DNA of 64,000 nt, taken from contig OY992835.1 of NCBI GenBank assembly GCA_963921425.1, positions 1,860,001 through 1,924,000 of the forward strand, given 5' to 3'. Shown here one piece after another: positions 24,261 to 37,936 of this stretch. The notes under the pieces are model-generated. The model saw only the letters and a program-made list of their open reading frames with translations. It ran no database searches and was not told the origin of the DNA. The position numbers and the translations under genes are program-made. Each line of letters starts with the position of its first letter. Position 1 is the stretch's first letter. The stretch comes from Dryas octopetala. Its lineage: Eukaryota > Streptophyta > Magnoliopsida > Rosales > Rosaceae.

Positions 24261-27200
24261 TTAAATTAGATTTTCTTTTGAGTTTGCATACTCCTCAATG
24301 TCATACGTCTGATATACCAAAACTTGATTTACCTCCCACCATATTTCTGCTTCTTTCTGATTGAACCTTTTTTGGCTGCAAAACACAAACCAAGTAGAAA
24401 TGATAACATAAGGAATTAAGGATGCAATTATTATGGATAACAGTGTTACACAACCACAACCCAAACACTTAAGCTAACAGAGAATGAGTCAACATTCAAC
24501 AATGTATATATGTATCAAGCTAACAACCTCTCTCATGTGCAGTCTCATCCTGCACATGAAGCGGCAGAGAAATGCAGAGAGAAAAACATATAGATGCAGC
24601 CGCAAGATGAAAACTACTTTTTTATTCTAGAGAATGAGAAATATTTGGAAGCAAGTTAAATCAATGACAATTGTTAAAGCTTAGCATATATTCACAACCA
24701 TACATTTTTTCACTTCCATAGTAATAAAAAGGCAGAATATAGTTCTCACAGACATCAAATCATGCACAAGTAGTATCGCATTAATATGGGATGATTCAGA
24801 CAGAAAATACCTAAATCTCACTCGCTTTAGCCCCTTCTGTCCGCTTGGCAAAACCACAAGCGTAATATACACACCAGGTTCATACTGTTCTACCCATTCA
24901 AGCTTCACTGCTTTAGTTTCTCTTTCCTGGTGTTCTGTTTTTCCAACAGGCAAAACCTCCTCAGACCTGCCTTTAGTGAACACAATGGGAGAATTAGATA
25001 GACTGTCTACTTCAGGAACCAAACGGCGAGCAACTGATACACGGTGCAAAACCTCAAAATTAGAGGTATCAAATCCATCATTTGCTTTCCTTCCAGAAGA
25101 TGCTGTTTCTTGCATGGCATTAAGCTGCAGCAAATGAGTTTTGTATAAGTTATGGGATTTACAGGTAACACTGAGACTTATACCACGCTCACAGACTATG
25201 AATTAGAAGAATAGCACATTTATCTGTCCTGTGACACAAGATTGCCAAATAATTCATGTGGAACTTTGTGTGTAAATCTTTTAAAAGAGGGCATTTTAGA
25301 ATGGCATCCGCAGCTGAACCTCACAATAGAAAATTAGGATTGAAGAATTTCACATCATAAATTTTATCGCACAAAAGTATTAGTGGTGGATAAAATTTCT
25401 TCGAATGGACCTTTCAGATGATATGTATATGTTTTCAAATCCTTTAAATCGAATGATATATGGTTTTAAATCATTTGAAGAGATGCAACAGACATGCATG
25501 GTTTTACAATCACCACCGTGTTGAAGCAACTATTAAGAGTTTACTGTTTAATGACTAGAAGGCCTATAGAGAAGAGACAGTGAGACAATTAAAATGCCCA
25601 ATAATTGTATTTACAAAAATTAGTTTATGCTTACAAAACCTAAAGCAACTCTCAATGTTTATTTATCAGGAAAACATTTCTATAAATGTCTTGCTTCTCA
25701 AATTTTGTGTAAAGGATTGATAGAAGGTAAGCTTCCAGATCACCGAATATTGATTAAAAGGGAACTTGAAGAATGCTAATTAGTTTAGGATAATCCATCC
25801 ACCAAAAAGATTCAAATAGAAAAACAGCCAGGCCCTTGAAGAGAGATAGACTGCAGTATGATTGAAGTAGCACATGATCAACATCCAGTACACAATTGGT
25901 TACCAGCCAGCAACATCTAAATTACATGAACAAGAATATCACTGTTATGTAAACTGCATTGGTTTTGCCACGATTCTAATCTAAAAGACAGATTTGTGGC
26001 TTTGATTGCCATTGGAAATAAAAAAGTGTCTTCTAGGTCAGTGAAACAGAAGTGTCTTCTAAAAACAGGATAACAACCAAATTAGAAAGTTTTTCAAGGA
26101 TAACGTTTACAAGTTCCAAGCCATTAAGAAGTATATGAAAATTTTCTTTATTTGATAAATAATATGAGAATTTTATGTCATTATTATTTAAGAAAAATAG
26201 AAAATTACCCTTGACGCCAAAGCTCTTATAACCTCCTTTGCGGCCTTGCATGTAGCAGCTTCTTCCCTTGTTAGGGACCATGTTTCCTCAATTTTCAGTT
26301 GACATTCTTGAATCTTCTGGCTTCCAGTTTGAATTTTTCTTTGGAGGCTCATTGCCTAGTAAGAGTAAAACAAGCTTAGTAGAGAAAGACACCAAAAATT
26401 ATTTTGAATATATTTGTAGCTACAAACTACAAGAAAGCATACAAACATCATAAAAATAAAACAAGAATGGAAGTCTATATAGAACCTTTAAGCACAAAGA
26501 TGAAGACAACAACAAAAGAAGATTGGCATGCTTTTACTTGTTAATGGAGAACAGAGGTACATGTGCCTTGGAATTTTATGAAACAATTTTGACACTGCAC
26601 ACGCTTTGTGCAAAGAAGGCAGAAATTAAGAAAATGATACACCAAAGTACCAAACACCTGCCTGAGGCAACACTTTCAAGGCCAGATGCACCAAGATCTC
26701 GTTGGCCTTTTATTGCTATGAAATTTTGCAATTTCAACCAACTCAATCCTCTTCTAGAATTGTTGCTATTTACTCTAGAACTATTGTTAGATATAGCATG
26801 GAACTCAAAGCATAAGATTGAGAACCTGCCAGATGCTCCCGATGTTATACGGGTTTGAGTTACATCTTTCCAAATGCACTTAATACAGAGCCAAAGTGTA
26901 AACTTTTTTATTTTTCTTCTTATTCCAACTTAATGTTGTTAGAATTAGAGCATTCAACCCAAAACCAATTGACAATGGGTGGAGAGGTCCAAGATATAAT
27001 ATATTGTTATGCTTTCCAATGTTAAATGTAGTAGTTGTTAAGCACATTTATGGTAAATAAATTTATAACATGATGTCACAGTTTTTATTTTCAAGACTGT
27101 GATTTATGAAATTCAGACAATGATATATATATAGACTGGTTTTAGAAATGCTACAGATATGACACTCTACAAAAAGTTTTTGTGCAAAAGGATGAGACAT

Positions 27201-30200
27201 ATTCTGCTATTGATCCTACACCCTTTCTGAATGACTTAGACTTATTTCTGGGTGATTTATCCAAGTACTTTTATTATTATATATATACATATATATCAAT
27301 TTCATGGCTTCACTAATTTGCATTGAAGTATAACATCACATAATTTACCGTTATAAGAATATTTGAATAGAATACAACAAAAAAGTCTTCAAAAGTATGC
27401 ACTGAAGTGTAACATCAGCTAACTAAAACAGTCAAAATTGCAGATAGCCAACTAAGCCATGGATCACATTTCTATCTTACCCAACCTTCCTAAATACATA
27501 AAAGGTGACTGTAAATCCTATTTGAACACTACCATAGTAAGTTGAAAACTAGGAATTGGAATCTGGCATGTTTATGTGTGTGCATCCATACACTAGCGAA
27601 TAAGAGAAACAAATGTTACAAACTAACACAATAGATGAGCATCACAAACGCTTTGAAAATAAAAAATATGAAATCACCTCAGCTCTCAGCCGCCCAAGTT
27701 CTTTAATGAGCATCTCATCTGACATGGATATGCATTTCTCTACATCAGTAGCACTGGAGATAACGGATTTCGAATGCTCTGAGAAAACAGAAGATAATTG
27801 ATTTTTGGACAGAGAGTTGGATGCTATAGAATTTTCTCTACAATTTGGTTTAAATATAACAGGGCATGGGACTTGGCCCCATCGTGGCAATCCACTAAAA
27901 ATAGAAGAAGCAGGTTGTAGATGCTGCTGGTTTTCTCCTTGGTTCTTCATGGTCTTCCTCACACCAGACTGGCTTCCCTTGTAACATGTCTGTTTAACAG
28001 ATAATAAATGACCATATTTAGGCGTTTCTCCTGCCTTTTCTTCTTTCCCATATGGCACTGCTTTTTCTTCAGTCAATATCCGCTTTGTACTGCGATTTTC
28101 CTGCTTGATTAGTCTACATGGATGTCGTAGTTGCTCCAGTTTGTTAAAGCATGGATCACAGACTCGGAAAGCCTTGCATTTCTTAGGTGCCAATGATGCA
28201 TTCATAGCCTTCTTGCTGCTACATGCATGGCAGAATAGAAGACCACAATTATAACAGTTATGCTTCTTTCTTGTAAACCCAAAAGGCAGGTTACATCCAC
28301 AACAAGCTGACTGGTCATTGACAGAAATTGCTTTGTGTAAGCAGATTGCTGCTGTGGAATTTGATGCACAAACAACACTTTCTACCTGCCTCTCTCTCAA
28401 AGCCTCCACAAAAGTTGGTGTGTTACGATCATCAGTATCACCTAATCCTAACTGTCCATTTTCACCCTTTCCCCAGGTATAAACACTTCCAGTAGTTGTC
28501 AAAGCAGCAATATGATACGAACCTGATGCTATTTCCTTAATGAACTCTTCTTTAAGCTTTCCTTCAATCACCGTGATTGATTTATCCTTGGCCTGCGCAT
28601 TCCCTAACTGCCCATGTACTGCACTTCCCATTGTATAAACCATACCTTGATTGGTAAGCCCAACAGTCAACATTCTTCCACAACAAACTTGAACAAAATC
28701 ATGATCCACAAGCTGTGCAACACATGTTGGTAAAAGCTTCCTCTCCTGATCCGCATGTCCAAGCCTCCCTTTATCCCCATCACCCCATGTAAACAACTTC
28801 CCACCTGTTGTATTGAACCTGAGACGACCAACCATGATTTGGACAACAGCAGCCGTGTGCCATGATCCACATGCAACAGATTTTACACATAAGCCCTTGA
28901 GAGCTTCAACTTCTTTTGGTTGAGAAAAACTCTGAAGATTTCCGTGTCCCAGAACCCCAAAAGTTCCATCTCCATACGTAAATAACTGCCCAGAGGTGGA
29001 GACTATAGCTGTATGCCAATCTCCACAAGCAACATTTGATATACTTATACTATTCAAGGGACCAGAAAGTACATGCGGTAACCACTGACACCTACTCTTC
29101 ACCTCACCCACTAAATTGGCACCACAATCTGTGTCTCCCCATGTATATATCTTACCAGAATGTGTCAGAGCGAATGTTTGATATTCACCACACGCGACAG
29201 ATTCCACCTGAACCTCATTGAGGGAGTCAACAAGTTTAGGGTGGCTCACGTCCATATTGATTTTGTGTCCTAGCCTTCCCCCATTTGCCTCACCCCAGCA
29301 GAAGACTTCCCCCTGCTTGGTAACTAAAGCAGCATGCTTCCGTCCTAAAGATATATTCTGTACATCCAACATCATAGTGGATTCTAGTAATTTAGGCAAT
29401 AACGCATCTCTTTTTTGTAGTTCACTGTGGTAACCAAACCTATTGGCCGCACCCTCTACATTCCCTCCAATACTTTCACCCCAGATCATGACATCTTTCA
29501 AATTATTTTCCTTTTCAATTCTTGGAGTTCCAAAAGCAAAGGAAGCAAACCTGTGAGGCACATTCTTCTCATAGTCAACATCAGTGTATATTCTCCTCTT
29601 CTTAAGATGATCTGGTTCAATATATGGAGAATTTGGAACTGAGATATCCATTCCATTTTGCATATTTGATAGGACTGATTCCATGGAATAAAAGCTATCA
29701 GAAGAACAAGATAAGCCATCAGAAAAACACCTCTCTGAAAGTGATAGAGTAGGACTCGCACATAAGCTTCGGACCTTCAAAAAAAATGAATAGAAAAAAA
29801 AAAAATTTCCAATCATGGGTACAAGTGCTTCTTCTAACACAGTGTAACTATATAAATCCATAACACATGATATAGAAATGAGGTAAGTAAAATATGAGTT
29901 ATGACAACAAATTACGGTGATACAAGGAAGAATTTTGTGAGAAGGAAAGGAGTAAAGACAGGATTTGAACACAAGTCCCTTCTGATACCCTGAAAATTTT
30001 TGATAAATTGTCACTTCCCTCCTAAAACCTAAAATCTTTTAGGATGTAGTGATTTATGTACTTTAACAACATGATCTCCAAGAACCGAATTGAATTTCAT
30101 TATAAAACAATCATTCCAAATAATTAGTTTTTATCTATCCAATCCAGTTTTGGCATGTAAAACAAGCTAATCTTTAAATTAAGTATGACTACTGCAGTGA

Positions 30201-33200
30201 ACTCTTATTAGAATACATGTGATTATTTAGAATACAAATATTAATTTTTCCATGTTGAGTCTGCCTTGAAGTGAACCCAAGTGCAGATCCAATTGGATAT
30301 TTCACAACTTGATGTGGATTTTCAATTGCAAGTTTGGTAGTGGACCCATTGGGATTTGGTGACCTGCTTCAACCCAATCCACAAAAAGGTTGGGTAGATT
30401 ATTTTTAGGCTCTCTCTTGAATGACTTGATATTTAAAGAGGTCAGTTTGTATATATCATTCAGTGTTACTACCTTTAAATACCTTTGGATGTTTCCTGAA
30501 AATTTCAGCAATTATAAGCTATAAAGAATATGATCGCTTGTCAAAGTGTATTCAGTCTACAATTTTGTACAATTTTGAGAGCACAAAATTGCAGCAGTAG
30601 TAAGAACTATAATAGTAGGGGAAGCAAGCAAAATGTTAAGGTTTCAAAACCTGGGAAAATCCGGTGGCATCATCCAAAATTCCAAGATTTTGCTTTCTTC
30701 TAACAACACCTGCTGGACTATTTACACAACTTTGTACCCCTCTGAAACTCCTCAAACTATTCAGTGCTCTAGGATGGTGACACCTGGATATTACAGCTCT
30801 CAACCCTAGAATCCAATAATCAGACTGCATTTCATCCTTGCATATCTATGTTAAAAGGAAAACCAAAAACAAAAGTGAGAAACAATGAGCAGCAGAACTA
30901 CTCAACTTAGCTGATGGGGGAAAAACGATCAAACCTATATGTCCTTTGTGGAGTTATAGTTAATTACCAGATCAAGTGAGCATTCACCATTTGCATAGAC
31001 AAGTGAAAATGACTGACACTCCCTTTCTGGTTGAAGTTGCCTCTGAAAACTAACCTGTAATAAGCGAAACCGCCAATAATATGAAGGACAACAAGAAGCA
31101 TATTTTCAAACAATATATAACTAATAACTTGTTATGTTTTAAATAACACAAGTTCGAATCTGACATCAATGCCAATTACATACAGTCCTCTGTCCAGGAA
31201 TAATCTTTGTGGCTAAGCTCAATCTCAATTGCCTTTCCTCCTTTCCAGAATACCATATCAAATATTTCTCATCCTGCAGTAGCACAAATTGAAATTTGGT
31301 TATATATTATTATTTTGCTTATAGTAAAACAAAGAAACAAAAATGAGCCACATAGGATTAATATTTCTACTGGTCTTCTGGGGCTAGGAACCAAGTGATT
31401 ATTGTGAGAATTTCAATTCTGAATTCATGGATGTGTAATTTTTAGCAGAGAAAAAACATAATAGTCGAAAAAGGAGTAACCATGCATTAAGCATAACACA
31501 TCATCCAGAATATGTAAGTTGGTCATCAGCATGAAAAATAATTCTTCTTGCAAAAGTTTTACTATTCTTTTTCACTTCAGACAGTTTATTTGTCAGCACA
31601 CACTATCAAATGAAGACGTTCAAATTTTCTAGAAAGATGGTTTTCCATGCTGACAATATATAGACAATGAAATAGTCATTGAAGCACCCATCCTTGTAAT
31701 CAGCTAACACGTTATAAATATTTAAAAAGATAAGTACAACCACATGATGCTAGCTTCCAAAGTTTTAGCACTTGACCAAGAAATATTCACGAGAGATGCA
31801 ATGGTGTATATAATATGTTGTTCCATAGTATTGCCTCAGGAACTGGAGGTCTCAATTTTAATTAACCCTCATGAGAGCCTGTTCCATGGGTTTTCTCTAG
31901 TTCAATCTACATGTGACTGGGGGCTACTTTCAGCTTTGGTGAGGATACATTTAAGTTGAGTCTTGCAAAATCAGACTTCAAAACGACAGCTCAATCACAG
32001 TTCATGAGCATTGATCCAGCAATAATCCAAGACAGTACATATTGAATAACATGAAAGCTGCAAATTGCATATTGGTCAAAAAGAAAACTGCTACAATTCA
32101 AAATTCTACCATGGAAAGCCTGAAAGGGCAGAATTTGGGCTTCCCTCTTCGTCCGCATTTCAAAAGATATGCACCCTTCTTCATAGAGACAATTGCCTGT
32201 CCAAATTCACAAACAAAATTTTTACAGGAGATAAAGCAAGCAACATTCTGTACAATTTATTATCAGATCCAGTACTTGGTTTACCAACAGCATACAATGG
32301 CTAGATATCAAAAACTTTTGGCTATTTTGTCTTCAACATATTGTGTAACAGTTGCAGCATTCTTGAGGGAATCAAAGAAGCTTGAGATCCTAAGATGTTG
32401 ATGTCATCAAAGACCGTCTTCATATTTATCATGATTGGATTAAGGGTCAATTTTAAAATTTAGATAATCTAAAAAAAAAAAAAAACAATTAGTAAGCACA
32501 TGATAAGCAAGCATCCAAAGAGAGCCTAGAAGCAGTACAGAATGAACATGTTTAGGATTATACTCTGACCACAAATTAAGCTGCATATCATTTGAGTAGC
32601 TGAAGAACAGAAGAAGTAAAAAATCCCCAATGTAATGGGTTAGCCCATGTCATGAGGGTGGGTGGGATAATGGGTTAGGATTAGGATAGGTCCAAGGTTT
32701 GATTCCCCTCCAATGTAACAGAAAACTAAATAAATAAATAAATAAAAAGACCCCCATTACCATCTTAACAGTAAACATGTGATTAGCATCTCGGAAAATA
32801 ACATTACCACCAAGAAACAGATGATTCTCCATTCCACAGCTGTTGGTTTTATTGATTCATATCAACTGGAAATCCTTTTGAAATCCCAGATATATCATTA
32901 TGAAAGTAAGGTCTGACTTAAACAATTAGAATCAAAAAATGATTGTTTCATTAACACCAATGCTCTCAAAAATAAAAGTTAAAAATTAATTATATTCAGT
33001 GAAAATGCACAGAAAACCATCAAGTATACTTGAGCAACTAACTAAAAATTGACATACTTCAGAATTAGCACCAAAGCAAAAGCAATCCCAGAATGATCCC
33101 CAGACAAAAGAAACTAACAAGAATCTCAATGTTCAAACCCAATTCCGCACTAAATCCAAGCAATTACACAACTCTTCTGAATACAGATATCTCATATCTC

Positions 33201-33456
33201 CAATGATTAACTTTCACCAACTCAACAATAGAAGCAATTGTACCTCAAAAATACTCCAAAAAAAAAAATATATATATATATATATAATACTTTAACCACA
33301 TTACATCATTCAAATGAAAAGAAAATGTAAGATAACTACAGAAATTAATGACCCTTTTGTTTTTTGAGAAAAAGAAGAAGGAAGCAAAAGACGATAGAAT
33401 GTGACCTGATGAGCTGCTCTGTCAAAGGCAACAGTTGCCAGAGACTGTTCACCCAT
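24261..33456 (-). CDS. PH-RCC1-FYVE-BRX protein (PRAF/RLD family), nine exons
   Basis: Exons read 33456-33406, 32196-32110, 31273-31184, 31054-30968, 30836-30651, 29774-27678, 26355-26209, 25124-24811 and 24375-24261. All have GT-AG borders and sum to 3174 bases (1057 aa plus stop). Exons 2-5 form a PH domain (KCGRRGKPKFCPFRLS, EKYLIWYSGKEE, KIIPGQRT, ILGLRAVISR). Residues about 263-645 hold RCC1 repeats (WGEANGGRLGH, TWGDGDKGRLGH, TWGKGENGQLG). Residues 657-712 are a FYVE zinc finger with the plant RKKHNCYNCG variant. Exon 7 is a predicted coiled coil. Residues about 990-1045 are a BRX domain (EWVEQYEPGVYITL). Arabidopsis RLDs bind LAZY proteins through BRX and steer auxin transport in gravitropism; whether this copy does so is inferred. 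Confidence 0.93.
32636..32750 (+). mobile_element. Possible SINE in PRAF intron 1
   Basis: A B-box-like GGTTTGATTCCCC lies at 32697-32709 and the segment ends in an AAATAAATAAAT tail (32729-32748). The A box is weak and no target duplication was found. It lies in the first intron of the PRAF gene. Confidence 0.35.
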
Positions 33457-33468
33457 TTGCGTTCTCTG

Positions 33469-33469
<1 letters not shown>

Positions 33470-33524
<55 letters not shown>
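33470..33524. repeat. (GA)27 microsatellite just upstream of the PRAF start codon
   Basis: An uninterrupted AG run of about 55 bases ends only 14 bases before the complement of the ATG, so on the gene strand it is a CT tract in the probable 5' leader. Length changes would alter the leader directly. It accounts for the Arg-Glu frames at 33364-33620. Confidence 0.95.
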
Positions 33525-33525
<1 letters not shown>

Positions 33526-34950
33526 CCTTCAATCCCTCAGAGGACACAGAATCAGAATGTCTGAGAACCAAGAATGCAGGAGAACATGGTGTGCTCAGAA
33601 CCTCATTTAGACCATTTTAAAATATATTCATGATAATGACAATCAAAGCAAAATTTGGGAGAGAGATTTTAATTTCCTCTTTTGGGTATTTTTTTTCTTC
33701 TTATTTAAGTGAATCTCTTCTTCCATTACTGTTTGTTTGTTCACTTCGTAAGTTGTGCAGAAGAAGACCAAACCCACATATATGGACGTGTACAACACAT
33801 CACATGCGTTTTCATGTAGAGATTAGAGTCTCTGCTGTCTATTGCTATATGCTGAATTGTCGTATACTCTGTAGCATCTTTTCTTATACTTTTTTTTCAC
33901 TCTTTTTTCCCTTATTTTCATATTTTCTTGGTATAAAGTATAAACCTATATTATAGAGCTGCATAAAAATTTGAGAAAATTGATTGATTCTGTAATGGGC
34001 AACTAAGGATGCTTTATTTATGGGAAAAGGTTGGACTTATGGAAGCATAATTGTAGGAGCTGAGTTAGGGATAAACCAGAATATTATGGAAACCTTACCG
34101 AAATCAAAATGCGAAGCAATGCAATATACAGATTGGTAATTCCGAAGATATGATGGAAGATTCTACTATTGACAATGTTGACTCTTGATTGAGAAAAAAA
34201 AAAAAAAAAAAAAAAAGATAGACAATGTTGCCTCCTTCATCGTCCACTAAATATGAGAAAATTATAAGATATAACAAAAATACTGTCATATGGTGATGTA
34301 ACCAATTCACGTATAAGGGTATTGTTGAACGACTGTTTATATTTGTAGGATATATTATTAATAACGTTCACTCATATTATAATACATAAGTTGGTTAAAC
34401 CCTAAAGTTAGTGTTCGTGTTTTACAAGGCCAAACAATCAATACAGGCGATGAGGGCTTGGTGCATTTTTTTTTTTTAACAAGGCCAATTGAAAACTGTT
34501 GAATAGTATTTACGACTGGATTCAAACTGACAAAAAATATCTAACATGAATGTGATTCCAAATGATTTCTACTTGTTTGTGTGTTGGTATATTCATTTTC
34601 CACATTTTAATGTCACAAAAGGAAGAAAGATATTTATATAAGTATAATTTTTTATGCGATTTTAGGATTCAAACTAATCATCAGTTTTTAGGTTGGATTG
34701 GAATTGTCGAACAATTTCAGACGTAGAGGGCACAACTCCTTTACTGATTGCTCGACTCATTGAAAAGTGGGTCGGCTTATCACCGCATTTCGTGTGTGGA
34801 CCAGCCTATCAGGCTATATATATCATGCCCCAAAACCGAGGTACATAACAGTGACACATACTCAGAAAATACACAAGACTACTATTAACACTCAATTCCC
34901 AAGTGTTATAACCTCAAGTATTCCCAAAATAAGTTAAGCATTATTTACTT
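33525..34950. other. Upstream flank of the PRAF gene, no feature seen
   Basis: AT-rich, with an A-run at about 34195-34216 and a T-run at about 34467-34478. No convincing TATA box was fixed for the PRAF gene, and no other gene or RNA was recognised. Confidence 0.45.
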
Positions 34951-35068
34951 AGGGTAGGCCAGTTGGCCAAGCAATTATGTTGCCCCCCACCTCACCGGGT
35001 TTCGATCCCCCCTTCCCCCTCTTGGCCTCTTCCCTTGGCCTCCATTTGTAAAAAAAAAAAAAAAAAAA
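34951..35068 (+). mobile_element. tRNA-derived SINE
   Basis: An A-box-like TAGGCCAGTTGG (34955-34966) and a B-box-like GGTTTCGATCC (34998-35008) are spaced as in tRNA-derived pol III promoters, and the unit ends in a run of 19 A (35050-35068). The pattern of pol III boxes, a CT-rich body and poly(A) fits a short plant SINE. It is not a tRNA gene, because no cloverleaf can be formed. Flanking target duplications are not clear. Confidence 0.65.
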
Positions 35069-35227
35069 GGTTAGATCTAAGTATTTGAAATACAATGGAA
35101 ATATAGAACACTAATTTTACATTGAAAACCAAGCCCCACATTTACTATAGTTCGGGGTAACAACAAAATACACAATACTCAAAAAATGTTTAGAGTCATA
35201 CAAAGGATTTCTACACAATTTATATAA

Positions 35228-35877
35228 GAGTGCCGCTATTTGGGCCCAATTTTTTTATTAATAGTCTCAACAATTTAATGTAATGTTAATTTCCAATTTT
35301 ATCCTAATCTAAATTAACTGTTAAGAACAAACATTTAATTTAAAATTTTTAAAAATAATTAACTTAAACTATACCCAATACATGTTCGCCCGTGCAACAC
35401 CAAACAGCCTCATAGATGTTCGGTGAACCAGGATTAAACATAACCCGAATTTTTTTTTTCAAAACCCTCTCCGTTTTGTTTAAATTCAACATTAAACGGT
35501 TAAGATTCAAATTATTTCATCTCATACATGAATTATATAACAAATAACTTACATTTGAAGCCCTAAATCTAAGATTTGATTCATAAAATATTTGACTAGG
35601 TGTGGTATTGATTCGGTGGTGGTGGTGGTGGTGGTGGTCGTTGGTATTGTTTAGTGGTGGTTCAATTGGAACTCATGTTTTGGTGGAGATGGAGTTGGAT
35701 GTTTATGTTGGGTATAAAAAGTAGAATAGGTTGGATGTAATGTTGGGTTTTCGTAAAGGTAATTTGGGAAAATTTGTTGTGTATACTAATAAATTTTTGT
35801 AATTTCTAATTTTTAGTTGGGTGTAGAAAGTGTGTTAGTATTACTGATAAAAAAATTAGGTCCAAATATCGGCACTC
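35228..35877. mobile_element. Mutator-type MITE, 650 bp, 9-bp target duplication
   Basis: The ends are inverted repeats of about 40 bases. The left end reads GAGTGCCGCTATTTGGGCCC, and the inverted right end reads GAGTGCCGATATTTGGACCT; both continue AATTTTTTTAT. TTTATATAA flanks both sides exactly (35219-35227 and 35878-35886). A 9-bp duplication with a terminal G fits the Mutator superfamily. The element has no coding capacity and contains a (GGT)8 run at 35615-35638. Confidence 0.88.
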
Positions 35878-35886
35878 TTTATATAA

Positions 35887-36390
35887 TATAAACAAAATGA
35901 AAGATTAGGCATTCTTGCACAAATACCACCCATACTATAGGGATGTGCACAAATACCACCAAAAAAAAAAAAATTTACCAAATGCCACCCAAATTTACCT
36001 ATATGTGCCAATCTACCACCTACCATCCTTTTTTGTTAACTTCAAGAGTTTTTTTGGTTAGTTCATCTTATAAAACATTTAAAATCTAAACGGGTTTAGG
36101 ATTCTATATGCACCCATACAATTTGCTTACTTGACCCATTAACACTTACTTAACAAATATATAAAATTTAATATTTAATTAAATAAAAATATTTATAAAC
36201 TAAATAATTAAATATATAAAAAATTAATCAAATAACTATTTTCATAGAAATAATTATTTTATAAACTAACAAATTTGAATTAGACAAAAAAATAGGGAAT
36301 TTAAAAAAAATCAATTACAAAATAAAACAATTACATAAAACACATTAAACCAAAATTTCATCCCACCGACTTTGAGCCACTTGGCCCACT
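35887..36390. other. Intergenic, AT-rich
   Basis: The region begins with repeated CACAAATACCACC words (about 35920 and 35948) that could be a degraded terminal repeat. The rest is AT-rich with no gene seen. Confidence 0.45.
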
Positions 36391-36417
36391 TCTCTCTCTC
36401 TCTCTCTCTCTCTCTCT
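36391..36417. repeat. (TC)13 microsatellite at the broken end of copia A
   Basis: The microsatellite abuts the point where the copia A reading frame loses its family resemblance (about 36420). It may mark a deletion or rearrangement breakpoint. Confidence 0.85.
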
Positions 36418-36419
36418 GC

Positions 36420-37846
36420 AGATCTAGAAACCCGGAATAATGGAAGGATAATGGAAAGCTCCTATTCCTCTCCATTTTAACTCTAGCTACAGCTTGATTC
36501 ATGTCTCCCTTCTCATAAATGTCACAGTAGTTCTCTCTAAAGTTAATTTGATAGTCATGCTCTACCAACTATCCAACACTCAAAAGATTTTGATCCTAAT
36601 CAGGTACAAGCATCACAAATTTTATGAGCTTATTGCCTTTCTTTATCTCAATCTCTATAGTGCCCATTCCTTTTACTTTCACCAATGCTCCATTGCCCAT
36701 CTTGACTTGTGAAGTCAATGATTCATCGATGCCCACAAAATGATCTTTGTTTCCAGTCATGTGGTTGCTGCACCCATTGTCTACAAACCAAACATTATTC
36801 ATATTTTTCTCAGTTGTAGCAGCTTGACAAGCAAAGAATAGATGACCATCACTACCAACTTCTTCTGAATAGTTAGCTTGCTGATTTCCCTTGACTTTAC
36901 AGTCCTTTTCTACATGGCCAAATTTGCCACAGTTGTAACACTTTGGTTTGCCCTTGAACCAACACGTTTCTTTAGAATGACTCTTCTTATCACATATCTT
37001 ACACTTAGCTTGATTACTATTGTTAGATTGTGTGGAAGAGAAATAAGAATAAGATTTCTTTTTAAAGGTATTTTTTCCTTTAAATTTCTGATTTTTCCCT
37101 TTCCATTTCTTCTCTTTCTTGGGTGAATAGGAATTTCCCTGTTAAGAACTTGTTTGAGCTTGTTCTTTACCCTTCAAACTCATAGTGAGTGACTAAAATG
37201 CACTCTCTACAAAATACTCAGCATGCGTATCCAACTTCTGATCAAAGGTCTTAATTGAACCTTTCAGTTTTTGAATAGTCAGGGTGTCTAAGTCCTTAGT
37301 TTCCTCAACAACATTCACAATAGAATTATATTTTTGAGGTAAACTAATTAGGACTTTCTCTACTATCCTCCTATATGTAATTGCATCACCATAAGACTTC
37401 ATTTGATTAATTATATCAGTAAGCCTAGTGAAATAATCTTTCAGCAATTCATCATCTTTCATCTTAGCATACTCAAAATCTCTTCTAAGAGACTGGAGTT
37501 TAGCAGCTCATACTTTAGTAGGTCTCTTGTATTCTTTCTTCAAGACATCTCATGCATATTTGGCTTTGGTCTCGTTACTGATCCTTGGAAAAATGTCCAT
37601 TGATAGACCCAGCTGAATGAGGTGAAGGGCTCTGACATCTTTTCTGATGGAGTCTTCCAATAATGTCCTCTCCCCTGCAGTCAAGACCTTTTCTTCATCA
37701 GGTTCTTCAAACCCAACATCAACAAACTTATATAGACCATGAGAAATGAAGAGAGACCTCATCATGACCCTCCAATAGTCATAGTTTTCACCATTGAAGA
37801 TCGGTGATGAGAGATTTTGGTCACTGTTGCCGTCGGATCTCGACAT
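36420..37846 (-). pseudogene. Copia A: gag, zinc knuckles, protease and start of integrase, truncated
   Basis: The minus strand from 37846 carries a UBN2-type gag in one frame: FNGENYDYWRVMMRSLF and LEDSIRKDVRALHLIQ, then after stops KDYFTRLTDIINQMKSYG. Next come two CCHC knuckles at about 36900-37010, an aspartic protease motif WFVDNGCSNHMTG (36750-36795) and the start of the pre-integrase region to about 36420. The frame is kept throughout, but at least three stops interrupt it. Two are TGA in place of Trp (TGG) and Arg (CGA). The protease has DNG where the family has DSG. Integrase core, RT and the 3' LTR are missing. Confidence 0.85.
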
Positions 37847-37924
37847 CGATTTTCGGAGTTAGGTTTCCAGATTTTTTTTCCCTTTTGATTTTACTCACGC
37901 CTAGTTGAATTGATCATTCACTAA

Positions 37925-37936
37925 GCTCTGATACCA
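37925..37936 (-). other. Copia A primer-binding site for initiator tRNA-Met
   Basis: TGGTATCAGAGC on the minus strand is complementary to the 3' end of initiator tRNA-Met and lies directly after the LTR end CA. This is the usual primer site of copia elements. Confidence 0.93.

Noticed and set aside
29036..29642. Plus-strand frames opposite the RCC1 exon
   Set aside because: Shadows of the PRAF exon; no independent resemblance.
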